Source: Struthidea cinerea
Lineage: Eukaryota; Chordata; Aves; Passeriformes; Corcoracidae
Direction: 5' to 3'
NCBI GenBank assembly: GCA_013397865.1
Contig: VZTI01005024.1
Coordinates: forward strand, 1,134,791 to 1,198,790
DNA length: 64,000 nucleotides
Shown here: positions 36,701 through 49,000 of the stretch, in pieces
Layout: the number at the start of each line of letters is the position of its first letter
Position numbering within the stretch: position 1 is the stretch's first letter
Program-made: the position numbers and the translations under genes
The notes under the pieces: model-generated
What the model was told of the DNA's origin: nothing
Database searches by the model: none
What the model saw: only the letters and a program-made list of their open reading frames with translations

Positions 36701-39700
36701 TAGAGACCAGTCTGCATCTCAGTCTGCCTCTCTAGCTTGCAAACTGAGCAACCTGCACCAGATGTATTCTTCAGCAGCAAATCTTGGAGAAATTCAAATA
36801 AACAGTCACACTTTCAGCAGAAAGTGAAATTCATCTTTTATTTGTATTGTCAGAATGATAATTTGATGTTTTTTGTAAGTTACCCTCAAAACTGTTCATC
36901 AATGCGCTGCTAACTTATAACAATTCAGGTTGATGTAAAGTATACTCCTTTGTTAATTTGTTGTTTTCCTCCAATTGCTCAGATACACAAGGTGAAATAG
37001 GTTTCCAACCCTCTGTGCTTTGCAATTTTATTCCAAGCATAAAACCATTTGTTCAGGAAAACAGAGGGAGACAACCAGATGAAGCAGACAAGAACATGGT
37101 GTAGATGCTTGATGCAAACAACATTCTCCTGAGAGGTGGTAAATGTGAATTTTGAATTCTCTGGGCTTCATGACATTTTAAATACAGGACTGGTCTTCTA
37201 AAATAAACTACTCCTTTTCTTTCATTTCAAAAGAAAGTAACGAAGGTGTGTGATATCTGAGAATCCCAGGCTAGTCTTTGTGAATTAAGTTTGCTACAAA
37301 ATTTTTCATAGTGGCAAGCCTCTCTCTTCCCTCTTTAAGTCAAGAAAACTAATAAGGAATTCAGATTCTTGAATTGGCACACTTGGTGTCAGTTTAGGTT
37401 GGCCGGGCTGGCAGGAATGGCCAATGTGACACAATACTCATGTTCTTTTGAAGCAGCCATTAGAGTGCCAGCAGGATACAGCACAGCCTCAGAAATATCA
37501 TCAGATGGCAGTAGTTAGGCATATGAATCCTATGCCAGGGCATAAACAGTTGTAATAAACTGTAATAAATTTGCTTAGCCAAGTTTAAGACTCCATGATT
37601 AAAAATGTCTGATGAGGTAGTGTTTTGTCTTGGCTAAATAGAAAGAAGCTATATGTTAAAATAATAGTTAAAAACTAATTTTTGGAGCCATAATAATAAA
37701 AGTCTATCAGGTAATAGGTACCCAAAATTGCCTATTTCTTAATATGTCAGAGCTAATCTGGTGTCAGATGCATCTACATCATGGAGTATTGGTGTATATA
37801 AAAGGAAGGACCATAATTTGTTTTTGTATGGTTCTTCGTGGTTCTTGGAGTACACATCCATATTGTGTTTTCACAGTTAAGTCAATGAAGTTAATGACAG
37901 CTGTGGGTTCTAGGCATAAATTGCACATCTATAGAGTGCTAACTGCTGGACGATCTTGTATTCAATTTGCAAGGAGAGATCTACAGATGGCTCCCTGTTG
38001 GATGTCTTTGCTTCTGCTTCACCAGGAGGGAAACTGCTTTGAGAAAACCAGCAGCACAGCTCAAGTGTGTATTGTAAGATTTCAAGTGCAAACTAAATTT
38101 GCACTGAAAAGAAACCCTTCAAAGAAACCCTGGAACACACTAAGAAAATAATGCATCCACTGTTTGAGTTCACAAATGAGCAAGTAAATGTGGCCTCTTA
38201 GCCTCTGTACTTTGTATATCCCAGTGCTTAGACACTTTGGAACATCGTCTCTGCTTTTGCTATTTATTCAGACAGATCTTGAATGGAGAAGCATACTAAG
38301 CTCCTGGTTCCTAAGCGAGACAGTTATTAGTTCAGGTAATCTAGATTCCTCTGTCCATTTTATGGATTTTAAGTCTGGTGTTACTTGTATTCCGTTTCAA
38401 CAGAAAGAATAGCGATTGCCTTCCTTCTTCCATAGAAAAAATACTATTTATTTTTCAAATGTGCACATGCTGCCACACCTGAAAAGAAAAAGCAAGCCTT
38501 TCGCTGTGCTCAAAAAAAGTGTTTATTGATTCTTTTTTCCTTCAGGGATGGGTTGGTTCCAAATCCTTTATGGATATAATAAAATGTCCTGCAGGCCTCC
38601 ATGCTTCAGCTCTGTTCAAATTTTGCATTTCATTTGCACTCTGAAGACAGTATTGCTTGCTGGCATCTATTTGCAGGATGTTGTACATCCTAAAGTTTTC
38701 TTGCTTTAGTTTGGACCCTAATATGAAGACATTTAAGACTCTTTATTCATTCCAGAGAGAATGATTTCTAACAGATTGGAAAGCATGTGAAAAATAATCA
38801 CCATTTCCTTTATAGGTTAGGTTTCTGCATACTTTTGACTCTATAGAGCTAGATGGTTCCCTCTGCTACTTAAAATTCAATGACCTTTAGAGCTCATGAT
38901 AACATCACTCAAAACAAGACTAAGAGAAGAAGGATCTATATTTAAGGAGGATCTTATTCCTAGCAGTCAGTTTATTATCTTAAAAGAAAATAATTGTTTT
39001 CTAGGTTGTCAGAGGTGTTAATTGCAAACTGTATATTTAAATTATTATTGGCATACATTAGTGTGGTACATCTGGTAGAAAAAAGATGATATCATTCTTA
39101 GCCATTTCTGTAGCACAATTTTTTCCTAATTACTCTCTCATTAATCTGAATAGCTAAATAGTTGGTATTCATACCAATAAAAAGGAATCTTGGTTGCTAC
39201 CCTGGGGAAGTTGTTTTTTCCTTTACATGATCTTTTTTACTTGATATCAACACTAGCACCAAAATTAGTTGCATGCCACTTAAATATGTGTAACCAGCTG
39301 TGAATGTATTTTTTTAGTATGCTGCATGAAAAAGTTTTTCCTTTTCTTGAGCTATAGGTGTTAATTGGTATCTTTGTATCTTGCTAATTAAGTTCTAGCA
39401 ACACCTTTTCCTTCTTCCTTACTCTGAATTTAATGAGCTCCCTTGTTGTAATAATTTATTAGATAATTAGATAAAACACACCGAAAAGTTTTTTACACAA
39501 ACTTTGAACAAGGAGGCTCAATAAATTTTAGAAAGACAACATGCAGTACGCAAATAATCAATACCATATGTTGTTCGTGAAGAGATTTATTGTATTGACA
39601 TGTAAATGTTTCTAATTGTGCAAGTGCATATTGCACTGTCAGACAATGTCAGATGGATGTGTTAAGTTATCCATTGGTTCTGTTAAGCAGAGCAAGAGCA

Positions 39701-39754
39701 TAAGACTAAAACTGCCTTAAAAAATCCACAGTGGTCATTTTAGGCTTGGAATAC
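36701..39754. other. AT-rich non-coding stretch
   Basis: No named repeats. A 135-codon open frame at 37744-38151 has no recognisable domain, and roughly two frames of this length are expected by chance in the window. Confidence 0.5.
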
Positions 39755-40545
39755 AGGATTTGAAGGGTTTGATATGTTGTGTTGTCCAGTCCCTGACTTA
39801 GGGTAGTATCAACTACACCATTTTAGCCAAAATTTTTCCAAGTCACTTTTGAAAAGCATTGATTATGGTTATTGCAACCTCCATACACAATTTACCTTAG
39901 AGCTTTGCTATCCCTGCATTAATTTCTTATGGAGTCAAACCAAATCTCTTATTTAATTTAATACTAATGGCCTTGTCCAATATGAAATAGATAAGTCTTT
40001 ATTTCCTTTCTTCTTTAGGTGGTGTTTTACATACCTAAACTGTAGTTCATACTTTTCTGTAGTTTTCCTTTTCTTCGTGTCAAACTATGCATTTACTTCA
40101 ATCTTCTAAAAGATATTGTTTTCTAAACCTCTGATCATTCTCCTCTAGTCTTTCCAAAATTTACCTCTCTTGACATGTATAAAATATTTAAGAGAAAATT
40201 TATTCATTCTTAGTAAAAGGCTTTCCAAGATATTTGCTCCTATAAGAACAGTATTATTCCCTTGTTCATGATTATACTGTTGGTCATTTGCTTTTCTACA
40301 AAGACTATTCCTAATGAGTTGTTCCTAGCATTGCATTCAAAATTGCAATGTTCTCAGAAAATGTTCTTGTCCATATTGAACTTCTTTATTTTTTCTTGTT
40401 TAGTCTAAGTCATTCCTCCAGTTTATCAAGACCATTCTAAGAGCAAATCCAGCCCTTTAATACTTTTGCAGTCCCTCTTAGCTCTATACCATCTGCAAGT
40501 TTAATAAAGCTGCTCGCTGATCCATCACTTAGGAGAAACTACTTG
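39755..40545 (-). mobile_element. Ancient, highly diverged CR1, reverse orientation
   Basis: Matches an old amniote CR1 type read in reverse: gtccagtccctgacttagg near 39785, accattttagccaaaattt, then ctctgatcattctcctctag near 40130, then ctccagtttatcaagaccattc near 40420, then the accatctgcaagtttaataaagc segment near 40490. Indels and substitutions are numerous, more than in the other copies, so this insertion is old. Confidence 0.75.
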
Positions 40546-40574
40546 TAGATCCCCTCTTTGCACCATTCGTCCCT

Positions 40575-40668
40575 TTTGGTAGCAAACTGAATTGAGAAAA
40601 ATGTGGCTGGACTCAATGATCTTGAGGGACTTTTCCAGCCTAAATGACTCTATGAAATAATTCTAAGG
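40575..40668 (+). mobile_element. CR1 3'-terminal fragment, forward
   Basis: The tail wording ggctggactcaatgatcttg...ttttccagcctaaatgactctatg fits a CR1 3' end. It lies directly beside the ancient reverse CR1, in the opposite orientation. Confidence 0.85.
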
Positions 40669-42574
40669 CAATTGTTAGAAATACTGAAGACAAAGGTTTT
40701 TATTCACGTCAAAATATTTCCATCAATATTGTGTTGCTATTCCTACCCACTCTTTCCACAGATATATTATGTGAAATGTTATCAAAGAAAGAGATGATGG
40801 ACCTATTACTGTTTTTCTTAATTGAAATTGCCTGCTGTAATTGAATCTGCTATAGAATAAAAATATGCTGGTTTAACATAATTATTTTTCTTTTAGGAAA
40901 TTGGTTTTGCCACACTGCCTATTGTTTTCTAGATGTTCAAAAATGTTGAGATATTGATTATTGGTAATATTAAATTGAAACTTCCATTTAATGTCAGCAA
41001 ACTCTAGCTTGTAAGATCATTACACCATACTGTTACTGTATTAAGTATCTACCATAATTTGAGCTCTTAATGTAGACATGAAAAATGGAAATTAAACACT
41101 GTTTCTTTGATCAATCAGAAATAAAACATATCAGCAATTCAACTTTCAATTAATAATGATATATTTTTTAAAAGCAACTTTTTATCTCTGAAATATTAGC
41201 TGCATTTTGCTTCGTGTTTTGAACTTTTTGGTGTTTAGGATTTTGTTGCTGTTGTTGTTTTTTTTCCACCACTTATCCGCACTATACCTTTAGACTTTTA
41301 GGTAATCTAAATTTGTTTCTTCACTATGTATATTTCTTTGTTATTTTTCAGATCATTGAAGAGTTCATTATTTAATCAACAGGTACCTGAATATTATTTC
41401 TTTCTTTATTAAATCTATCAAGCCATGTTATTACTGTGCATTCTTGAGATGCAAGATGAAGGATAATCTACTGTAAGGTTCAGTCCATTGAAAGTGATGC
41501 CTAGTAGACTTTCTGAGTATATCTAGGATTCTTAGATGACTCCCTCAGACACTGGGTTTATGATCTTATAGTTAACATACTCATGTTTTGGCTCACCTCA
41601 CTTTAAAATAAAATGTATGATTACGCTCACTAGTTTTTGCCTGATTTAGATTAAAAGTCTACAGGAATGAGTATGAAATACTCTTATATCATATTCGTCT
41701 TGCATAAAGTTTTTTTTCTGTTCACCCTCAGTTACAGGTTCCCAGGCACTGCACTCCTTCTTTTCCATTTCTTCCCATACTTTCTAAGCATGAACGTTCA
41801 AAAGCCATAGAACCCATGTTCAGCCCTAAGACAGGAAGGTGGCTATGAACCAAAATTGAGGGGTTTTTAACAGAATGTGTAGGTTGTATAACTTCTGTCA
41901 ACTCAGGATATTCCTCCTCTACACATCTTATCCAAGAGGTTTAGTTTTGTGGTGATCATCTCCCATAATGATCAGCCATACTTGGCAGCGTCACTGTGGG
42001 CAAAGAGATTCTCCTTTGTTTTTCACTTGTTGGTCTAAGCTTTGAGTCTGTTCAAAACAAAACCAAACCAAACCCCCAAAGCAACAACAACAAAAAAGTA
42101 AAATAAATCACTTATTTTCTGTTTCAGTGAGAATTGTTTCAGACCCTAAGGTGAAAAAAAACTGCATAAAATAAAGAAACAGAAGATTGTGCCTGAATGT
42201 TAAACTAATAAATCTATCATTACAGTTCACTCTTTATTACGTATAATTGATTTATAAAGTGTCTAAAGATTATAAGGAGTTATAGAAAATATTTGAAATA
42301 GTATGTCGGGCTTCCAAACGTTCAAAAAAAATTAGAAATGCATGCATATAGCAACATGTATATTTATAATAATTTAATTATTATCTTCTAATTTTAAATA
42401 TCATGATTTCTCACCATGCCTTATATGTCATAGCACATCTGGAAAAAAAAAAAAAAGAGAAAAAATGGAAATTAAAAGCTTAAAAAGACTGCATTAATTA
42501 AAACTCCCAAAACTGCAGTGAGGTCTCTTTGGGAAAAATCTCTGCAAAACATGGCTATTTTCTGAGTTCCAGGG
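40669..42574. other. AT-rich non-coding stretch
   Basis: No named repeat or exon is recognised. A-rich patches occur near 42055-42100 and 42440-42460. Confidence 0.5.
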
Positions 42575-43385
42575 ATGCTTTCCACAAGGTTGCTCAAAGC
42601 CCCATCCAGCTTGTTCTGTTCAAGGTTGGAGTTCATCCACAAGTTCTCTGGGCAACATGTTTCAGTGTCTTACCACCCTCACAGCACAGAACTTCTTCCT
42701 AATATCTAAACTAAACCTACCATTTTTCAGTTTAAAGCCATTCCTCCTCATCCTATCACTACATCCCCTTATAAAGAGTACCATTCCCACTCTCTTGCAG
42801 GCCCCATTCAGTTACTGGGAGGCTGCTATAAGGTCTCCACAGAGCCTTCTCTTTTCCAGGCTGGACAACACCAGGTCTTTCATTGTTCCTATTGTATTCA
42901 TAGGAACAATGCTCAAGCCCTCTGATCATCTTCATGGCCCTCCTCTGGACTCAGTCCAATAGGTCCATGTCCTTATACTGCGGGCCACAGAGCTGGACAC
43001 AGGACTTCAGTCAGGGTTTTATGAAAACAAAGTAGAGGGGCTGAGACCTCCCTCAAACTGCTGGTCATGCTGCTTTTGATGCAAACATACATTTCTCTCT
43101 CATGTTGATCTCTCCATCCACCTACACCACCAAGTCTTTCTCCCCAGGGTTCAATCCCTTCTCTTCCCAGCCTATATTTGTGCTTGGGATTGCCCTGACA
43201 CAGGTGAAGGGTCTTGCACTTGACTTCGTTGAACTTCCTGTGGTTTGCACAAACTCACCTCTCAAGGTCCCTCTGGGTGACATTCCTTCCCTCCAGCATG
43301 TCAACTGCACCACACACTTTGGGGTTGTCAGAAAACTTGCTGAGGGTGTTTTCAGAGCCCAGGAATATAAAGGATGACCAAACAG
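42575..43385 (-). mobile_element. CR1 LINE, reverse, about 0.8 kb
   Basis: Reverse-complement CR1 from shortly upstream of the 3' end (ggttgctcaaagccccatcc) through caagttctctgggcaaca, gaacttcttcctaatatc, the ctctgatcatcttcatggccctcctctgg region and the lariat of RT C-terminal sequence to agaaaacttgctgagggtg near 43340. The terminal ~80 bp with the octamer tail are missing or unrecognisable. A perfect 12-bp stem lies within it at 42881-42911. Confidence 0.95.
42881..42911. repeat. Perfect 12-bp inverted repeat with 7-nt loop
   Basis: cattgttcctat at 42881-42892 is exactly complementary to ataggaacaatg at 42900-42911, with a loop of tgtattc. It lies inside the reverse CR1, where the family has no such stem. 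Confidence 0.95.
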
Positions 43386-45047
43386 TTATCCTTTCCTTAA
43401 GAAATCAGGCAAATCCAGTAGAGCTGCTTTCTTCTTCAACTACTTAGAAAGCATTTTAATGTTTTATGCAGTGACAAGGAACTGTGAGATAGTCACTAAG
43501 GCATTAGGTTTATTACTTTCTTCTATGTGTTACTGCTCATTAGTTTTGCTTTTATTTGTTGATTTTTTTATTTATTGATAAACAAGCATTTAGGAAGCAG
43601 TCAGTGTCTAGACACCTTTGGTTGCTGTTTGGGTTTGTATCTTAACATAGAATTAAAAGATTCATCCCACACAGATCCAGAAAAACATTTGGACTCTTTT
43701 GCTTTCCTCTAGCTTGGACTACTTCCTAGAATTTTCGTAAGGCTTACTTGATTCAATAAGTCTCTTAAGATACACCATCACATATGTTCCACATTATGGG
43801 GTACACACTTGCAAGAGATTGTCCACTTGTCTTCTTTTTTGGGATTTTGTGTCTCAGACTTCCTGATTTTCCACATTTTTTTGAGTGTCACTTTTTAAAG
43901 CATCTTTACAGTCTGTGTGGACAATAGTAGTATAATTTAATCTGCTCTACGTGATTTCTTGAATGCAAAAACTATTCTACCTATTCTCTAAGTCTCTCTA
44001 AGACTATCGGTTTATGTTGCAATTGATGTATCAGTAAGTTAAGCATGAAATTTCATCACGTTTATTTGCAATTTCTTTCTCCAGCCTTCATGACTATTAT
44101 GTGTTTAGTTTTAGTTTCAGGTTTTAATGCAAATTTCTTTATCAGTAACTAGCAGAAAAAATTTTGTTTAGTGCTCAGGCTGAAAGTGCTACTGCTTTCT
44201 TGTGTATGACGTCCTCAGCATTAACATAAATTTAAATGCAAAAAAAAAAGATTCTGATTATTTTGATTCAACTTCACTAAATTAATAGTAGATAACTAAC
44301 TCAAGATTTAAACCAATCTACTTAGTTATTTGCGGATGGGTTGAACTAATACTTAGAAAATATCTTTTAGTCATGTATCCTATGTCATTTATTTGTTTAC
44401 TTGTTCATGACTTTATGTTTGCAAAACATTTGCATGCCTTTACTGGATATCTGCACCTACAGCTATTCCCTCCTGTGAATTTTCCTTCCAGAGACAGAGA
44501 AGACCATAATGCAGAGTTCTGAGACTCTTGTTTGCAGGAATTCCACAACTTTCTTCCCATTCCTGCTCCTTTTTTCTTCCTAAATTCTTAGTCTTTTTGT
44601 TCTGATTAGGTTTCTGATTAATAATAATCTCTTTATTTTTAATATCTTAGATAACTTGCATATCAAGTCTTTTCCTTAGGTATTCAAGACTCATCTTTAG
44701 CAGCACCAGAAGGATCCTTCACAGAAATCAGCTTTCATTTTGCACTGAAATTCTACAGGAGTTTTCTCTTGGTTAATTTTCCTTTTCTTTATGGTAAATA
44801 CAAATTTAACTACAGCAACTTTATGCTAACCCATCTACTTTCTCCAAATAGTAAAACTGTAGCTTTTCTGACATCCTGATTGGTTAAGCTTGGCATGGAT
44901 AAGATTTAATTTTTAATTCCTCACCATCCCACTGGTATCCATTCTAGAGAACCAATTGCCTACTCTACAGGAGACTGCCAATAGTAAAAAATTATCTCTT
45001 AGGAAGATGAAGAAGTTTGAAACATATAACATGCTTAAAGAACAAAT
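43386..45047. other. AT-rich non-coding stretch
   Basis: Nothing recognised between the two CR1 copies. Confidence 0.5.
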
Positions 45048-45651
45048 GTGCTCGCAGCCCAGAAAGTCAACCCAGTCTTGGGCTACATAAAAAGAAGTGT
45101 GGCCAGCAGATCAATGAGGTAATTCCATCCCTCTAGTCTGCTCTGCTGAGTCTCCACCTGGAGTACTGCATCTAGCTTTGGGGTCCCCAGTGCAAGAAAA
45201 TCCTGGACCGGTTATAGTGAGTCCGAAGGAGGGCCATGAAAATGATCAGAAGGCTGGAACAAGCCTGTGTAAAAATGATGAGAGAGTTGGGATTAAGCCT
45301 GGAGAAGAGAAGGCTCTGTAAGACCATAGTTCAGCCTTTCAGTGTATAAAGGGGGCTTATAAGAAAGATGGAGAGAGAGATTTTTCCAGGACTTGTAGTG
45401 ACAGAAAAAGGATTAATGGTTTTAAACTTGAAGAGTATAGGTTAAAATTAGGTATAAGGAAGAAATTCTTCATGATTAGGGTGGTGAGGCATAGGAACAA
45501 GCTGCCCAGAGAAACTGTGGATGCCTCATCTCTGACATTGTTTCAGATAAGGCTGGATGAGGCTTTGGGCAACTTGATCAAATGAAAGATGCCTCTGCAC
45601 ATGGCAGAAGGGGCATAACTATTTGATCTTTGAAGATAATTATTCTATGAT
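45048..45651 (+). mobile_element. CR1 LINE 3' part, forward, about 0.6 kb
   Basis: Forward CR1 from the RT C-terminal region (cagcccagaaagtcaaccc, ctacataaaaagaagtgtggcc, tctccacctggagtactgc) through agcctggagaagagaaggctc and ggtataaggaagaaattc to a degraded tail with attattctatgatgag. Frames are broken by indels. Confidence 0.95.
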
Positions 45652-45920
45652 GAGTCTGAAATTGTGGTTTGTCCTAGGTTTGCTTATCTGTAGAAAATGA
45701 AGTATTTTTGATACTGCTATGTTGGCAGTCTCATCCTTGTATGTTATTGCTGGTATGGTTGCCTAGGTTACTTGCCTTAAATAATTTTGCTCTCCAGAAG
45801 GTTTCCCAGTGTTCCCCCTCAACTATGTACAAAGTTGAGTCACTTTTCAAGTAACTCCCCCTTACCCACCCATGATATTCAGCTTTTCCTCGTGATGCTA
45901 GCAGCTACCTCTGGCTGCTC
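45652..45920. other. Short spacer between two CR1 copies
   Basis: About 0.27 kb of unassigned sequence separating oppositely oriented CR1 fragments. Confidence 0.5.
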
Positions 45921-46034
45921 TTTAGAATCACTGAATCCTTTAGGTTGGAAAAGACCTTTAAGATCATGGAGTCCAACCACGTGCCTAACACTGCCAAGTT
46001 CCACTAAGCCATGTGACCAACCACCAATACATGT
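45921..46034 (-). mobile_element. CR1 3'-end fragment, reverse
   Basis: Starts with agaatcactgaatcctttagg and continues gttggaaaagacctttaag, atcatggagtccaacca, then ctaacactgccaagttcc, a typical reverse-complement CR1 terminus of the subfamily also seen at 59.2 kb. Confidence 0.94.
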
Positions 46035-49000
46035 TCAGTAATTCCTCACATCTTTCTTCACAGGGCAACCTAAGACCAGGGATGAGTCAGTAGCCTAGTC
46101 ATATTTTCCCAAATATCCTTGTGACTTACAGTTGCTATGGCAGAAACCTGAAAAAAAATTGTGTGTCATATTCACCTCTGACTGCTTGCAAGGCAGGGAT
46201 TGTGTAGATACTTGTAGTATCAGTGTCTGTTCTTTGATCTAGCCAAAAATCTGAACCTTCGTGGCCATTGGTTTTGAGGTTTGATTTTTTTGACTGCAAA
46301 ACTAACCTCTAACCTAATTTTCCTATGTTACGTGAAGAAAAAAGGCTATTTCAATTCCACTTTTCCTGTGCTTGAAAATGGATGTTTATCAAAGCTCTGA
46401 ATTATCAGCTTGATATGGCCAGTGCTGTATTCAAGGCTTACACAAATGCTTCATAGGTCTGTACTACTTTATTTGTTTGATTCAGAAAGATGGCCTTTGA
46501 CTCATCAAACACAAAGACTGAGCTTATTCTCCATGTTTGCTAAAGCATTGTCATGTTCCTTAGATTCTATTAACTTCTAACTGCTCAGATATGGGCAAAC
46601 TATTTGATGTCACAGTTATAAGTCTGCCAAACTAACAGTCCCTATGAACCGTTATGTTTATAGAAAGATATCTGAATGCAGTAAAACAGTAATTAATTAA
46701 TAAAATGCTGTTAAGAGTTGTGGAAGATAAACTACGATTTTGAAAGAGAAAAATAGATTTTTAAAGAATACCATCCTGCCCCCTAACTTGCCACAACTAC
46801 AAAACCCCAAAAACAAACCACCCAAAATCAACAAAACCCTACAAACCCACAGTTTATCTACCATATTAAAATAAGAAATAAGGTTAGAACCTTTGTGGCT
46901 TGAAATCTTGTATTTTGTCTTCTTCATGTGCTTTTTTCTTTATTGTTTTCATTGTCATATTTTTCATAGGATTGCAAAAATTTTGTACCATTTGCAGTTT
47001 TCATTAAAACACAAAGATTGTTTTGAGAATTACTTAATTTTGTACAATTTTCTCATTTAATTATTTCTTTTTCGTTGAAATGGATTTATTTGGAGACACT
47101 TTTAGAAGATACTTCTCCATTATTTTGAGGGGAATTATAACATGATAGGTTAGGTTTCAAGAATACAACATCTTGTTCTAACAACAAAGAACATGACCAG
47201 AACAGGTACTGGTAGCTGAATACAGTCACCAGCAGCACAGTTGTAAGAGAGGCATGAGAACAGGAAGGTTCATACATACATACATACGTATGTGATAGAT
47301 ACAATTATACTGCAAAATGTCCTAAGATTATTTTCTTACTAGTATATTTTAAGACAGTTTGAACATGTACTTAGATTTGTACAGTGTTTATTGTGTTTTT
47401 TTGGGGTTTTTTGACAATATAAAAATAAGTCCTGGTTCTGCAATCATGTACAGTAAGAGGTGATCTTGTAAACGCCCACAGGATTAGCCATGTGAATAAA
47501 TGCTGTTTGGTTTGGATCTGTACAAAATATTAATGTAAGAAAATGTGCTATTGAGATTCCATCTAGGTGGTTTGTTCACAGAAGCAGTATTACACCTTTA
47601 AGTGTCTTTACACATGCTTTATATGTATGCTTGTCATGCTACTGGACAGTATGAATTATGAGAGGAATGATATTTTGGAGAAGAAAACTCTTGTTATCTT
47701 TGTAGTTCTGTAATTTTAGAGATAACTGCAGTTTGTATTTAGAATTCAGAAATTGCTATCTTTCATATTTCTAATAATTGGAACTACATAACACAATGAA
47801 AGTGCTACTTCTACTACTATTTATTTGCATTATTATGTACTGTGATACCTTCCACGCCCCTTAGAATTTATGTTTGATACTGAAAACTTTGCATGTATTT
47901 CTGTGCTAGATGGCAAACTTCATTTTGAATCCTTTCTTTAGTTCATTCTTTACCTGAATATTGGAGTAAAATAAATAAATAGGAAATAGATGAGAGAAAT
48001 CTTACAGCAGAATAGTAGGAAATGAATAAAGAAAGGATTATGGGCTGTCACCTAACAATTTTGTTTGACTAAATTAAAAAAGAGATTCGGGCTGGAGCAT
48101 AATCACAATTCTGCATTACTGCACTGCTTCAAACACAGCTTAAACATAAAACCAAAAAGCACAACTAAAGCAGTAGAAATTGAAATTTATTTTTTAGTTT
48201 TGGAATTTGTTTATTTCTTCTGTCTTTTATTGAAGGTGTGAGTGGTGGGGGCTTATGATTTTTATGAAGGCACATGGCATGATATTAGTTGAGCTGAGTG
48301 AGTACCCAGTATGCTTCACAGCCATCTTTCTGAGCATCACCTGCTCTTTAGGTTTTTTACTGCTTCATTACTTTGGTTTCTGTCACAGGCTTCTGTCCCA
48401 TCCCATCAGTTATTTGTTTTTCTTCTCCAATAGAGGTTTCCTTTTGTTCTGTCTCTTATCATATTTCTTTTTACTTCCTCAATTTCTGTTGTTGATAATA
48501 ACATGTCATTTTGCCCCTAAGTTCTCATTTCCTCTAGATCTCTTTTGCTCAAACTCTTTAAAGTCCATCTTTCTTCTTAATCAGCTCCAGCCACGGTGAA
48601 AAATTAGAAAGAGGCAGTTACTTTTACTCTGTTCCTTTTCTGTTTACTGAACCTGACGAACATTTTGCTAGCTGAAGACTAATTTCATTCCTGTGGCCAG
48701 GGCTAACAGATGCTGGCAGTAGTTTTGATTAAGAGGAAGAGCCTGTGAACTTTGAGTGGGGAAGATTTTAGTAAGAGACTTTTAAAAATCTGTAAGAATC
48801 AAGAATAAATAAATACTGCCACAAAACTTGTTAGTGTTTTCTGATTATTTTTTCTTCCTCAACTCAAACACTGAACCTTTAGCAAGCAAATCTGTTGACG
48901 CATTTTATATGATGGATAAAATTTGCAGGCTTTTTAAGCAATGAAGTCTCAATGAAAAAGCAAAAAGAACTAAAATGCTTCATCTGAATAATGTTTTTTA

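Noticed and set aside
37744..38151. 135-codon open frame, plus strand
   Set aside because: Same length argument; composition and translation show no family signature.
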